DNA from: Bryobacterales bacterium | Lineage (GTDB): Bacteria; Acidobacteriota; Terriglobia; Bryobacterales; Bryobacteraceae | Direction of reading: 5' to 3' | DNA length: 64,000 nucleotides | Assembly (NCBI GenBank): GCA_020846745.1 | Contig: JADLDI010000032.1 | Coordinates: forward strand, 1-64,000 | In this document: positions 25,528 to 35,174 of the stretch, piece after piece | How the letters are laid out: each line of letters opens with the position of its first letter | How positions within the stretch are numbered: the stretch's first letter is position 1 | Made by a program: the position numbers and the translations under genes | The notes under the pieces: model-generated | What the model was told of the DNA's origin: nothing | Seen by the model: the letters and a program-made list of their open reading frames with translations, nothing else | Database searches by the model: none

Positions 25528-28500
25528 CTAGCGGAACTTCTTCTTAAAAAAGAAATCCACCCCAAATCGCCCGTTCTCTTCCCTCGTTGCAATAGCCGAC
25601 CAGTTATCGTCGAACGCCCACTCCATCCGTACAATCTGCGCATTTGTTTGCGCCAGATTCGTGATGTAAGTAAACGTGATCCGTGAAGTAATCTGCTGCT
25701 GCAGTGTCAGCCGTGCCTGCGGTAACTCCGACCCGCTCGTGAATGTCGGGTCGATCTTCAACTTATTCACCCCAAACACTCGTTCCAACCGGCTCGCCAC
25801 CGGGTTCGCAATCGCCCGGCTCAAAATTGCCGACCCGCCCATCTGCTGCAGCGACTGTGGCGGCGCCGCGGGTTCGCGCGCCAGCAGGTTCGGGTCGGAC
25901 GTCGGTGTCTTTCCTGTAGCTAACAGTGCGATCACCTCGTTGAATTGCAGCGGCGGATCGGACGTATACGTGAGTTTCATGTTGTCGATCGGCCCCGCCA
26001 CATTCAAGTTCACTCTCACGCCCTTCGCCAGCGTCTCCAGATCCACGTTCAGTACCGGTTCTATCCTCAGCGGGTTGTAGAACGCCACCGTCCCTTGATT
26101 TACCGTGTATTGTGATCCGAAGAAAACCAGCTCCCCTTGCGTGATATTCACCCGTCCGATCAAACCCGGACTCGTGATGGTTCCGCGCAAATTCAGCGAT
26201 GCGTCCGCTTGTAAGTTCTGCGCCATCGTCGTCGAGAAACTGGCGGTCGGCGATGTCCGTATCCGCACATCCAGCCGCATACCCTGCAGCGGACCGCTCG
26301 GCGCCTCTGGTGTCTTCACCGGCTCCGCCGTTCGCGATAGCAGCGACCCGAAATCCTGCCGCGGGCTGAATCCCAGGCTTTCAATCGTTGTTACTCCCGA
26401 AAGTAGGCTCCGCTCCGTGTTACCCGTCAGGTTCACGCTGGCGCTGGCCACCACGCTAAGTCCCGGAGGATAACGCACTCGCACCGAACTTGCCGCTGCG
26501 CGAACGTTGTAAGTCAGCAATCCCCGGTTCAACCCCGCAAACCCGCTCACTGTAACCTTGCCGCCGCCCGACTCTGCCACCAGACTCTCGATGGCGACGC
26601 TCTTGCCATTGAAAACAATCACCCCGCGAGCGTTCGACAGCCCGTTCGGCAGGTCGATGTAGTTCAACGAGGCATTGCGTAGTTCCAGCCGGCCGTTCAG
26701 TTGCGGCTCAGAAATCGTGCCCCGGGCCACCGCTTGCAGCAGCACGATACCTTCGGAGTAGATGTCACGACTCATCTCCTGAATCAAAGCGAGGTTCGCG
26801 CGAGCGCTTACGTTGACGTTCATCGCCTCGACCCCGCGCAGCGGGATTGCGCCCGCTATTCGAATATTGGTCTGCGGCCCGAAAAACCGTGCCGAACGGA
26901 TTCGTACGATGTAGTTCTCAAGCGTAACCAGCACCGGGTCGCGATTCTCAATCCGCAGCGTTCGCGAACCTTGTGCCGCCGAAGCCGCCGCCGTCACACG
27001 CACGGTTGGCAGTTCAAGCCGCGCCGTCATTTGCTCCGGTGTCTTAGCGGGACCATCTATAGTCAGTTGCCCTTCAGTCAGTACGTCGAACGAGTTCGGC
27101 GTCGATGTCGCTGCCCCAACCAGCGGCCGCAAGCCCGAATATGTCACGTTGCCGATCTTCAACTGTGCTTTCACCGGGTAGTTACCGCGCAATGTTGCCG
27201 TGCCGCTGCCGCGTATATCCGCCTTCGCGATGTTCGATTCCAGCGAGAAATTGACTATGTCGCCCTTCGTTTTTGCGACCAGCCGCATTCCACCCAGATC
27301 CGTGTTGTTAATACGCAGCGTGCGGGCATCCACGTTCGCGTTCACGCGCGACACCTGCACGTCCGCGCTCCCGTCGGCTGCGCGCTTCGTCGTCGCTGCT
27401 CCATCCGCGCTCAGTTCCACCAACCCCGACAGACCGGGACGCTTCTGCTGCACCCTTCTTAGGCCGCTCAATTGGATTCTGCTGTCACGGATGTGAAACT
27501 CAGCCTGTCCGTTCAGATAATCGCCAACCGCATGCTTGTAAGTCGCCGCCGCACGGATCCGCGATGGTCCTGAGTTGATATCCAACTGCGACAATTCCAC
27601 CGCGTCCGGCTGGACGGAAACGCGCGCCGCCACGCGTTCCACCGGTTGCCCGTACAACTGTGCATCCGCCAGGGTCACGTCCGCGTCGCCACTTATCCGG
27701 TCCATCGGACCATTTACACGCGCCGTTCCGGATAGCTTACCCGACGCCTCGATATCCGATCGCCGCGCCAACGCCAGCACACGCTCGATTGGCAGGTCGC
27801 GTATGATTGCACTGGCCTGTGTGGCATAGCCTGGCTCCAGGCGTGTCGCCCCATCTACGGATAATGCGGATCCCGCGAAATTCGACCGGACCTGGTAAGT
27901 CACCGTATTACCCGCTGTCCGGGCGGTCCCATTCAAATCCCCGTAAGCCTGTCCGTCGGCGCGTAGCCCGCGAACGCCAAAATCGCCATTCACGCTCGAC
28001 AATTGAAACTGCGAGTTAGCCGTCAGGTCGCCTGTCACGTGTGCATTCATGTTTACCGATCCCGCCAACCCGGGCCGGTTCTTAAGCAGTTGCCGGAAAC
28101 TTTCCAACGTCACTTGCCGGGTTTGTATGGTTGCATCAACATGTCCCGTGGTAAAGCTCTCGCGCGGATGATCGAATCGCCCGCTCACCTCAATTCGCGA
28201 CGGGCCGGAACTCACGAAGGCGTCCGCTAAGCGGACGACGCGGTCAGCCATCTCGACCCGCGCCCGAAGTTGATCGAAAGGCTCCTGCCAGGCCGATCCT
28301 TTTACTACGTCCACCGTTAGTGCGCCCAGCGGATTCCCGAAAGTTCCGCTAACCGATGCCGTCGCGCTCAACGCACCCGCCACCGGCAGATCGGGCTTAC
28401 CTGCCAGTGCCACGATATCCGCCAGGTCGCCGTTTGAAACCTTGGCCGCTGCCGTCACCGTTGACTCGGGCAAGGGCTTCCAGTTGCGCAGCCCTAGTGT

Positions 28501-30369
28501 GCCGTCCACCGTCGTCCGCATCGGCCCACGCGACAAAACGGCGTTCATGACACGCGCCTGATCTCGCGAAGCCGCCACGTCCGCGGTCAGCGCATCGAAG
28601 TGCCGTTGCGACACTTCAAAATTCGCGACCGTCAAGTGCCCGGCAACTCGCGGGTTGTTCATGTTGCCGGAAACCGTCCCATCGAACGTAGCCGGCCCAT
28701 GCAGCACGACGGGGAACGATTTCCGCATCGACTCCGGAAGAAAGTCCTCGAGCCGCCGCGACGTGATCTGCACCTTCATTTGCTTTCCCAGTTCCCCGCT
28801 AATCTGCAGCTTCGAATTCGGTAGCGAGATCGAACTATCCGTCACCTGCAACTGACCCGTTGCGCCTTCAAACCGCCCGTTCAATCGCCCCGAAACAGGA
28901 ATGCCCTGCTTGCCGGGTGCGATCGACAGTTTCACGTCCGCGTTCAATCCCGACGTGCCCGGCGCCTTTATATTCCCCTGAATCTTCACTGGCCCCGAGA
29001 CCCTGCCCTCATAGGGCAGCGGCTCTTTCATAAACGCCGCTCCCGCGGTCCTGATGTCCAGGTTTTCCAGCCGTCCTTCCAAGTTCAACGCGGACATGTC
29101 TTCGAGCGATGCGTTCCCGGTAAAGCGCCCTCCAAAGGCCGCCAGGTTCATTCCTTGCAAGTCGATCCGCTGCGGAGTCGCGCGAAACGCCGAATTGAGG
29201 TTGATGTTCCGTATGCGTTTTCCATCCTGCACAAACGACACATTGCGGCCCACAACGTTCCCCTCTACTTCAAATCCCGAATCCGGCAATCGCGCTTTTC
29301 CGTTCGCCTGCACCTGCCCCTGCGGTGCTGCCGCCAACCCGAACAGGCCGCTCACCTCAGCCAGGTCGAGCGTCGTCTTAAATTCCAGACCCGTTTTTGT
29401 ACTCGGACCCTTCAGCAGTCCTGACGCCTCCACGTTCGAGTTGCCTAGCGTTAACCGCCCGCTATCGATCTCGATCTCGCCGCCGCCAATCCGCACCGCC
29501 ACGTCGGCTTCGGCCGTGTCCGGCAATCCCTGCCGCCGCGCGATTTTCAGATCGGTGAACCGCGCAACCTCCGCAAGCGACACACGGCCATTCAGCCGCG
29601 CCTCGATCTTGGGATCTTTCATATCTGTCACGGCGCCGTTCAGGACGAAATTCGACTCCGGAGAGGTCACCCGCCCGTCAGAGATTCGAATCCGATCGCG
29701 TTCCAGCACCACGGGAAGGTTCAGTGTCAGGTCAACCGGCTGCTTGTTCGCATATCCCAGCCGTATCGGAGCCGCCGATAACTGCCCTTCATATCTCGGC
29801 GTGGCCAAGTTATACGCCAGTTGTAACTCCAGGTTCTCCGCATGAAGATTCAACGGAATCTTCCGCTGCTCGAACTGCAACAGTCCGTTATCGATCTCCA
29901 CCCGGCCCACCGCCAGATCTACCACTGTTTCGAGCGGACTCTTGTCGTTTGGCTTCTTCTTGATCTTCGGCGACGGGATGTTCGTGGTTCCATCGGCGAA
30001 CACGATTACGTTTGCCTGCGGACGCTCGACCACCAGCGATCGCAGGTCGACAGCCTTCTTCAGTCCTGAAAGTAGCTTCAACTCCACCTGTACCGAGTCT
30101 GTCGTGAGCAATGGCGGCGCCCCGGCCGGCTCCAAGCCCCTGATGGTGAACCCGCGCATCGTGGCGCGCATCGCTTTCCAGTCAAAGGCGAACGACTGTA
30201 ACTCCACCCGCCCGCCGGTCGACTCTTCCGTGACGGCAACGATCTTTCGGCGTACATAGTCCTGAAACCAGGCGGTCTGCACGATCATGAACGCAGCGGC
30301 GGCCACAAGCAGCACCAAGCCGAGCAAACTGCCGCCCACGATCAGCAGAATGCGGTTCCGGCGGCTCAT
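25528..30369 (-). CDS. tamB: TamB-like translocation and assembly module protein
   Basis: 1613 residues. An N-terminal membrane anchor (RILLIVGGSLLGLVLLVAAA) is followed by an extended series of beta-strand repeats with AsmA-like character and the C-terminal DUF490/TamB region (SPGLIGRVNITQGELVFFGS, YTVNQGTVAFYNP, EPVLNVDLET, YTSDPPLQFNEVIALLATGK), ending in a barrel-like strand. TamB proteins bridge the inner and outer membranes for lipid transport and outer-membrane protein insertion. ATG 30369 overlaps the SurA-like stop by four bases (ATGA). It is the last gene of the operon. Confidence 0.9.
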   Translation of the reverse strand: MSRRNRILLIVGGSLLGLVLLVAAAAFMIVQTAWFQDYVRRKIVAVTEESTGGRVELQSFAFDWKAMRATMRGFTIRGLEPAGAPPLLTTDSVQVELKLLSGLKKAVDLRSLVVERPQANVIVFADGTTNIPSPKIKKKPNDKSPLETVVDLAVGRVEIDNGLLQFEQRKIPLNLHAENLELQLAYNLATPRYEGQLSAAPIRLGYANKQPVDLTLNLPVVLERDRIRISDGRVTSPESNFVLNGAVTDMKDPKIEARLNGRVSLAEVARFTDLKIARRQGLPDTAEADVAVRIGGGEIEIDSGRLTLGNSNVEASGLLKGPSTKTGLEFKTTLDLAEVSGLFGLAAAPQGQVQANGKARLPDSGFEVEGNVVGRNVSFVQDGKRIRNINLNSAFRATPQRIDLQGMNLAAFGGRFTGNASLEDMSALNLEGRLENLDIRTAGAAFMKEPLPYEGRVSGPVKIQGNIKAPGTSGLNADVKLSIAPGKQGIPVSGRLNGRFEGATGQLQVTDSSISLPNSKLQISGELGKQMKVQITSRRLEDFLPESMRKSFPVVLHGPATFDGTVSGNMNNPRVAGHLTVANFEVSQRHFDALTADVAASRDQARVMNAVLSRGPMRTTVDGTLGLRNWKPLPESTVTAAAKVSNGDLADIVALAGKPDLPVAGALSATASVSGTFGNPLGALTVDVVKGSAWQEPFDQLRARVEMADRVVRLADAFVSSGPSRIEVSGRFDHPRESFTTGHVDATIQTRQVTLESFRQLLKNRPGLAGSVNMNAHVTGDLTANSQFQLSSVNGDFGVRGLRADGQAYGDLNGTARTAGNTVTYQVRSNFAGSALSVDGATRLEPGYATQASAIIRDLPIERVLALARRSDIEASGKLSGTARVNGPMDRISGDADVTLADAQLYGQPVERVAARVSVQPDAVELSQLDINSGPSRIRAAATYKHAVGDYLNGQAEFHIRDSRIQLSGLRRVQQKRPGLSGLVELSADGAATTKRAADGSADVQVSRVNANVDARTLRINNTDLGGMRLVAKTKGDIVNFSLESNIAKADIRGSGTATLRGNYPVKAQLKIGNVTYSGLRPLVGAATSTPNSFDVLTEGQLTIDGPAKTPEQMTARLELPTVRVTAAASAAQGSRTLRIENRDPVLVTLENYIVRIRSARFFGPQTNIRIAGAIPLRGVEAMNVNVSARANLALIQEMSRDIYSEGIVLLQAVARGTISEPQLNGRLELRNASLNYIDLPNGLSNARGVIVFNGKSVAIESLVAESGGGKVTVSGFAGLNRGLLTYNVRAAASSVRVRYPPGLSVVASASVNLTGNTERSLLSGVTTIESLGFSPRQDFGSLLSRTAEPVKTPEAPSGPLQGMRLDVRIRTSPTASFSTTMAQNLQADASLNLRGTITSPGLIGRVNITQGELVFFGSQYTVNQGTVAFYNPLRIEPVLNVDLETLAKGVRVNLNVAGPIDNMKLTYTSDPPLQFNEVIALLATGKTPTSDPNLLAREPAAPPQSLQQMGGSAILSRAIANPVASRLERVFGVNKLKIDPTFTSGSELPQARLTLQQQITSRITFTYITNLAQTNAQIVRMEWAFDDNWSAIATREENGRFGVDFFFKKKFR

Positions 30370-30989
30370 GGCAGCGCTCCATCGATAAACCGTGGCTTGG
30401 CCTGGTCTCGAACCTGCTTCAGCCACGAATTGAAATGCTCATTTACCCGTTCGCCGGTAATCTGCTCTTCAATTTGCCGCCGCACCGCCGGCGTCAGCGT
30501 CGTGCCGCTCGCCGCCGTCTTCACAAACGTTTCCCGGAAGTACCGTTCGATCTCCTGATCGCGGATAAGTACTCCGGGCCGAAACCGCTCTTCAATAAAC
30601 TGCAGCACGGTCAATTGCCACCGCAAATGTGCCTGCAGGTCATCTTCCGAAATTCCGTACCTTCGTAGAGCAGCCTTGTACGCGGCCTCGGTTCGGAACC
30701 GTTCCTTACGCAACCCCGCCAGCATGTTGCTTGCATCCTCGCGGGAGGCGATCGAATAACCGCCTAACTCGATTTCGCGCCGGATCAGCATCTGGTCAAT
30801 CAGGCGCTCTACCGCTTTGCGCCGCGCGCCGGCCGACAAATCGAGCGGCTGCTCATTCAGGAATTCCGTTATGCGGGTGTCGCGCTCAATATCGCTCGTC
30901 TTGATCACCCGCGATTCAAGCACCACGGCGACCCGGTCCACTACCACCGCTTGACCGGCCAGCAATGTGAGCAGCAGCACCGATAACAT
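30366..30989 (-). CDS. SurA-N-like periplasmic chaperone
   Basis: 207 residues with a signal peptide (MLSVLLLTLLAGQAVVVD). DRVAVVLESRVIKTSDIERD is the opening of SurA/PpiD-like chaperone domains, and a helical region follows (AVERLIDQMLIRREIELGGY, YGISEDDLQAHLRWQL). No parvulin isomerase domain is present, so it matches the SurA N-terminal chaperone module only. Its ATG shares one base with the stop of the BamA-like gene (TAATG) and its stop overlaps tamB, a tightly coupled three-gene operon. Confidence 0.8.
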   Translation of the reverse strand: MLSVLLLTLLAGQAVVVDRVAVVLESRVIKTSDIERDTRITEFLNEQPLDLSAGARRKAVERLIDQMLIRREIELGGYSIASREDASNMLAGLRKERFRTEAAYKAALRRYGISEDDLQAHLRWQLTVLQFIEERFRPGVLIRDQEIERYFRETFVKTAASGTTLTPAVRRQIEEQITGERVNEHFNSWLKQVRDQAKPRFIDGALP

Positions 30990-33982
30990 TAGAAAGTCTG
31001 CCCGATGGAAAAGAAGAATTGGAAATGGCTGACGTTCTGCTGTACGCCGCGGCATGCCGCCGGAAGCTCAGACGGCGGTAAGTTGGGGTTACAAGCGAGT
31101 AACTCCTGCACGCTTCCTTTGAACCCTACATAACTGGGGGGATTGATGCTGTAAACAAGGTCCACTCTTACCGGGCCGATCGGAGTCTTATACCGAACCC
31201 CCATCCCCACGGCGTGTACCATGTAATCGAAATCCTGTAGATTCCGTTGCGCTTGCCGGAACGAGATCTTCCCAATGCGGCTGTAGATATTGCCTGCGTC
31301 GTGCAGCAGCACGCCTTTGATGTTTTCCCCAAGCAGCGGGAACCTCAATTCCATGTTGTTGAACAATAGTGCGTTGCCCCCGAGCGGGAAGCCGGTCGGC
31401 TGTGTCGCCGTCCCGCCTGGTCCCGCCGGCGATCCGATATCCCGCGGACCCGCCTGGTTATCGGGAAACCCGCGGTGCGATGTGCTGCCCCCGCCGAAGA
31501 ATCGTTCCGGCAACGGAATCGCCTCTGCCTCGGACAATCCTTGCGGGATATTGAACGGGAACAACAGGCCCAGTTGTGTCTGCCGGGCAAATACAAGGTT
31601 GCGTGTAATGCGATGATAGGTCGCGTTGCGCGCTAAAAGCCGGTAAAAGCTGCGCTGCGATCCGAATCCGCTCCAGGCCAATCCCGTATCCACCGTGTTG
31701 AATATTCCGCGCGTTGCGTCCGTCGGGTCGTTCCGGCGGTCTTGCGCGATGTTCGCCGAAATCATTCCGATCCGGACGGGTTGCAGCAGGGCGGGAACGA
31801 GCAAAGCTGGAATCACAATGTCGCTTGTGCTGACACGCCGGTAAGTGAACCGGAACAGCGCCGTCGTCGGCGTCGAGAGTTGTTGCGACAGCTGAATTGC
31901 CGCTTCTTCCCGCCGCGACCGGAATGTCCTGACGTCGCGCGAATCGTCGTGCAGCAGGGTAAACGTGATGTTCCGGCCCTCTACGTCGCGAAACCGCGGG
32001 GCTATGTAGTTGATCGAAGCGCGCTGCTGCAGGTTTGAGACACGAGTCCTCAAACTTACTACATGGCCCAGCCCAAGGAAGTTCAACCGGCTCAGATCCA
32101 CAGAGACGCGCGGGCTGAACCCGGTGGCGCCGCCCGGCGTGCTCAGGTTGCTTGTCGCTCCTCCAAACCGCGCCAGTTCCGCTCCGAAGCCAAGGCTCAA
32201 CGTATACCGGTTCGCCTCTTCTATGTCGTACAGGACGTACTTTCTGCTGGTGTTGCCTTCCGTGTTCTGAATGGCTGCGTTGACGCGGGCGAATATGCCG
32301 AGATTGTATAAGCTGCGCTGCGTCTCAAGCATCGCCAGCGGCGATAGCGCATCTCCCGGCTTAATACTCAGGTGCTTCTGGACCAGCGACCGGCGCGTCG
32401 TGTTCAAGCCGCTTACCAGAACATCCCGAACAAACTGCCGCGGACCTTCGGCGATTTTGTAAGTGACGTTTACGTGATTCGGCTCTGTCGCCGGCTCGAA
32501 GCTCCATTCAAATCCCGCTTCCGGATATCCCGCCTCGTAGTAGGCGCTCAACAGCACTGTCCTGTCCGTCGCGACGTTCAACTCGCTGAACGGTTGCCCC
32601 GGCGACGAATTCAATCGTGCCAGCAGATCCTGCTCGTCGAAGTATGTAACCCCATCCATGGTCAGGCTATCCACAAACCATTGCGGACCTTGGTCAATCC
32701 GGTAATCCACCACCAACTGATCCGCTTTCCCCTGATGGCCTCGCTCCACGGTCGAGGTGACCTTCACGTCCCGAAATCCGTTCGCCTTGAAGAGGTTGGC
32801 GATGTTCTCCTCGTCTTTCTTGCGTAGCGATTCGCTGAACCGCCCGCGGCGGAACGGAAACGCCCGCTCCTGCACAAACAAACGCTCCTCAATGGTCTCC
32901 CGAGGGAAGTAGTTACTTCCTTCAATTCCGACCCGCATTACTTTGTAGCGCTGCCCCTGCGCAATCAGATACTCGATCACCACATGCTCCGGATCTTCCT
33001 GGCGCTGCCGGAAATCGATGTCTACGTCGTAATAACCCTTTGCCTGGAAGTAGTCCCGCAGGTTGCGCGCGCCCTCTACCAACAGGTCGCGGTCGACACG
33101 CTGCTCCTCATAGATCGGCACCTGCTTCCGCAGGGTTCCAGCGGAAACCTTCGCTTCCACTGCCTTCAGCTCCACCAGCGGTCCCGCTTCTATGTTCAGC
33201 TTCGGCCGTAACCTTCGCGTCGCCGCGTCGTAATCGACGCCCTCCAATTCCACTCGCGCCATCAGCCGGCCCTTCGATTGATACTTCTTTTGAATACCGC
33301 GAACGCCGTTCCTCGTCCGGTCGGCATTTACCTTCTTGTATATGTGGATCAACCGGTAACGCCAGCCGGTTGCGGCGATAATCGTGTCCTCCGACAGCTT
33401 CAGGTCGCCCCGTATCGCGGGCCTCTCGTAGCGCGCCCGTTTGCCTGTCTTGACGCGGAACGTAAAGTGTATCTGCTCTGCCTCGTCGCTGCGCGTGAGA
33501 TTCGACTTCAGGTCCGCTTCGTAAAGACCATTGCTTTCAAACAGCCGCCGCAAACCGTCCTCCGCCGCCTTCAGGTCCGCCTCTTCATACGGAGTGCCAA
33601 GCATCAGGTTTGTGGTGTTGATCAGTTGTCCTCGATTCGGAGGCCGCCTGATCTTCCCTTCGACGCTCACACCCCCGACAAACCACTGCGCGACGGTTAC
33701 GAACCGGACCTTCACTCCTTCCGCCTGCGGCTCCGCTTCTACCCGGATGTCGGTATAGCGTCTGGTCGCGAACAGTGCGTCAATCGCCGCCCCCACGTCT
33801 TTCGCGCGATACGGCTCACCGGCGCGGACCGTTTGCAGAGCCTCTAGATCCTCCGTGGCCAGCGGCTGCTCGGCAGGCGAGTACTCGACAGCGGCTACGC
33901 GCCGTCCTTCAAAATTCTGTGCTCCCGCTAGGCCAACATCAATCAACAGCATGGCCAGAACGGACCATGAGGACGCGGGCAT
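30989..33982 (-). CDS. BamA/TamA-family outer-membrane assembly protein
   Basis: About 997 residues. A signal peptide (SSWSVLAMLLIDVGLAGAQ) is followed by several POTRA-type repeats (~30-550, e.g. RRYTDIRVEAE, NGFRDVKVTSTVERG, AGYPEAGFEWSF) and an Omp85 beta-barrel with YRLLARNATYHRITR, ERFFGGGSTSHRGFPDNQAG (conserved RGF loop) and a terminal FFFSIGQTF. ATG 33982 has AAGGAAGG just upstream; an in-frame ATG at 33997 would add five residues. Gene order with a SurA-like chaperone and TamB argues for a TamA-like role, although a main BamA function cannot be excluded. Confidence 0.88.
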   Translation of the reverse strand: MPASSWSVLAMLLIDVGLAGAQNFEGRRVAAVEYSPAEQPLATEDLEALQTVRAGEPYRAKDVGAAIDALFATRRYTDIRVEAEPQAEGVKVRFVTVAQWFVGGVSVEGKIRRPPNRGQLINTTNLMLGTPYEEADLKAAEDGLRRLFESNGLYEADLKSNLTRSDEAEQIHFTFRVKTGKRARYERPAIRGDLKLSEDTIIAATGWRYRLIHIYKKVNADRTRNGVRGIQKKYQSKGRLMARVELEGVDYDAATRRLRPKLNIEAGPLVELKAVEAKVSAGTLRKQVPIYEEQRVDRDLLVEGARNLRDYFQAKGYYDVDIDFRQRQEDPEHVVIEYLIAQGQRYKVMRVGIEGSNYFPRETIEERLFVQERAFPFRRGRFSESLRKKDEENIANLFKANGFRDVKVTSTVERGHQGKADQLVVDYRIDQGPQWFVDSLTMDGVTYFDEQDLLARLNSSPGQPFSELNVATDRTVLLSAYYEAGYPEAGFEWSFEPATEPNHVNVTYKIAEGPRQFVRDVLVSGLNTTRRSLVQKHLSIKPGDALSPLAMLETQRSLYNLGIFARVNAAIQNTEGNTSRKYVLYDIEEANRYTLSLGFGAELARFGGATSNLSTPGGATGFSPRVSVDLSRLNFLGLGHVVSLRTRVSNLQQRASINYIAPRFRDVEGRNITFTLLHDDSRDVRTFRSRREEAAIQLSQQLSTPTTALFRFTYRRVSTSDIVIPALLVPALLQPVRIGMISANIAQDRRNDPTDATRGIFNTVDTGLAWSGFGSQRSFYRLLARNATYHRITRNLVFARQTQLGLLFPFNIPQGLSEAEAIPLPERFFGGGSTSHRGFPDNQAGPRDIGSPAGPGGTATQPTGFPLGGNALLFNNMELRFPLLGENIKGVLLHDAGNIYSRIGKISFRQAQRNLQDFDYMVHAVGMGVRYKTPIGPVRVDLVYSINPPSYVGFKGSVQELLACNPNLPPSELPAACRGVQQNVSHFQFFFSIGQTF

Positions 33983-34050
33983 GAGCCTTCCTTTCATGCC
34001 CGCCCGAGTTGAATACCGGGTGGAGCTGACATAACGGTATGTGCGCGGGT

Positions 34051-34131
34051 TTAGCCCTTCTTGCTTTTGCCCATCGTGCCGCTCTTTGCTTTGGTCGTGG
34101 TGTTCTTCTTGTCCTTAGTCTTGCGAGCCAT
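34051..34131 (-). CDS. Very small lysine-rich protein
   Basis: 26 residues (MARKTKDKKNTTTKAKSGTM plus GKSKKG), ten of them lysine, no acidic patch. GGAG is eight bases before the ATG, a good ribosome-binding site. It lies 68 bases upstream of the BamA-like gene on the same strand. The composition suggests nucleic-acid or ribosome binding but no family was recognised. The gene could be real or a chance frame. Confidence 0.45.
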   Translation of the reverse strand: MARKTKDKKNTTTKAKSGTMGKSKKG

Positions 34132-34251
34132 TTTGGTACTCCGCTCCATTGAAACCGTTAGGATCCGACTTGTTTCATACACACACGGCGGACGGCTATC
34201 GGTTCCCGGCATCCGCCGGACCGGAGGCTGTCCTGCCCGAGTGCATGCATT

Positions 34252-34261
34252 ATGCTAGCAT
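34252..34261. promoter_or_regulatory. Palindrome upstream of a toxin-antitoxin pair
   Basis: ATGCTAGCAT is a perfect ten-base palindrome twelve bases before the antitoxin ATG. Ribbon-helix-helix antitoxins often repress their operon through such sites. Position and symmetry are the only evidence. Confidence 0.35.
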
Positions 34262-34273
34262 TGGCGTAGACGC

Positions 34274-34501
34274 ATGCCCACTCTCACTATTCGGAATGTC
34301 CCGCCGGCCGTCGTCCGGTCGTTGAAGGCCCTCGCAAAGCAGCGTCACCGGTCGATGGAGCAGGAGATTCGTGAGTTGCTTGCCGAACATGTATCGGAGC
34401 GGAAATCGGTACTCGATCAGATGGAAGAGGCATGGCAGCGTCAATCGCGGCGGCCGGCCCCGAACGAGGTGGATGACTGGATTGCAGCGGGCCGCGCGTG
34501 A
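34274..34501 (+). CDS. FitA-like ribbon-helix-helix antitoxin
   Basis: 75 residues. LTIRNVPPAVVRSLKALAKQ followed by RHRSMEQEIRELL is the ribbon-helix-helix DNA-binding fold of FitA/VapB antitoxins. The C-terminal part (QMEEAWQRQSRRPAPNEVDD) should block the PIN toxin. It shares a four-base overlap (GTGA) with the toxin gene. Confidence 0.87.
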   Translation: MPTLTIRNVPPAVVRSLKALAKQRHRSMEQEIRELLAEHVSERKSVLDQMEEAWQRQSRRPAPNEVDDWIAAGRA

Positions 34502-34926
34502 AAGCTGTCGTTGACACGAACGTAATCGCGTACGTAGTACTCGGGACGGAACAGTACCTGGACGAAGCTCGTACCTTCCTTGCCGCCGTTCATGAAATAC
34601 AAGCGCCCGCGATCTGGGAGGCCGAACTGGCCAACGTGGTGTGGATGGCGTCGCGCCACAACGTCCTCACGATCGAGGAGGCTGGTGTGCGGCTGGCGCT
34701 TGCGTCCAGATTTCGCATTCAATCCGTATCGAACCGGAGCCTTTGGCAAGGGGCGTTGATCCGTGCTTATCAATCCGGCATTCCGGTTTACGGCACCCTG
34801 TTCGTGGAGCTTGCAGCCCGGGAGAAACTCCCTCTCGCCACGTTCGATACAGCGCTCCTGAAGAAATTTCCCGAAATCGCGGTCCGCCCGGGGGAATTGC
34901 TCACGCGCCGACAACCTCCTGCGTGA
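34498..34926 (+). CDS. PIN-domain toxin (VapC/FitB family), third acidic residue replaced
   Basis: 142 residues starting with GTG 34498. Acidic positions are in VVDTNVIAYV, WEAELANVVW and LATFDTALL. At the place where PIN toxins have YDA (third acid) it reads VYGTLFVELA, glycine instead of aspartate. This may weaken metal binding, so the toxin might be attenuated. Otherwise intact and coupled to its antitoxin. Confidence 0.83.
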   Translation: MKAVVDTNVIAYVVLGTEQYLDEARTFLAAVHEIQAPAIWEAELANVVWMASRHNVLTIEEAGVRLALASRFRIQSVSNRSLWQGALIRAYQSGIPVYGTLFVELAAREKLPLATFDTALLKKFPEIAVRPGELLTRRQPPA

Positions 34927-34982
34927 CCGGTTGTTGCCGGCTGCATCCCGCGACTGGCGGCGTACCGTTCTCTTTTCAACAA

Positions 34983-35134
34983 TTTGCGAAACGAACTCCA
35001 CTCCCAGTGCCGCCCCGATACCCGCGTCGCTCCCCTCGCCGACGCCCTTAGAATTCAAGACTTTGCGAAACGAACTCCCCACCGCCCTGCAAGAATCCGT
35101 GCGGAACGAACCCAATTGCGACCCCAATTGCGAC
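34983..35134 (+). repeat. Repeat-containing gap: two 17-base repeats and a tandem 2x12-base repeat
   Basis: TTTGCGAAACGAACTCC occurs at 34983-34999 and 35062-35078; its first 13 bases recur in genes at 21113, 21832 and 22128. A degenerate GCGGAACGAACCC is at 35101. CCCAATTGCGAC is tandemly repeated at 35111-35134. The gap of 248 bases (34927-35174) between the PIN toxin and pyrC has no gene. Confidence 0.6.
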
Positions 35135-35174
35135 ATGGCTAAACGTTAATTAATAACCACCCAGGCTGGACGGC

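Noticed and set aside
34061..34258. Hydrophobic 65-codon plus-strand frame
   Set aside because: It is antisense to the lysine-rich small ORF; reading lysine codons backwards gives the phenylalanine/leucine/valine run. It has no ribosome-binding site and begins with a non-ATG codon.
35111..35134. Tandem 12-base repeat as an iteron origin
   Set aside because: Only two units and no replication initiator gene nearby.
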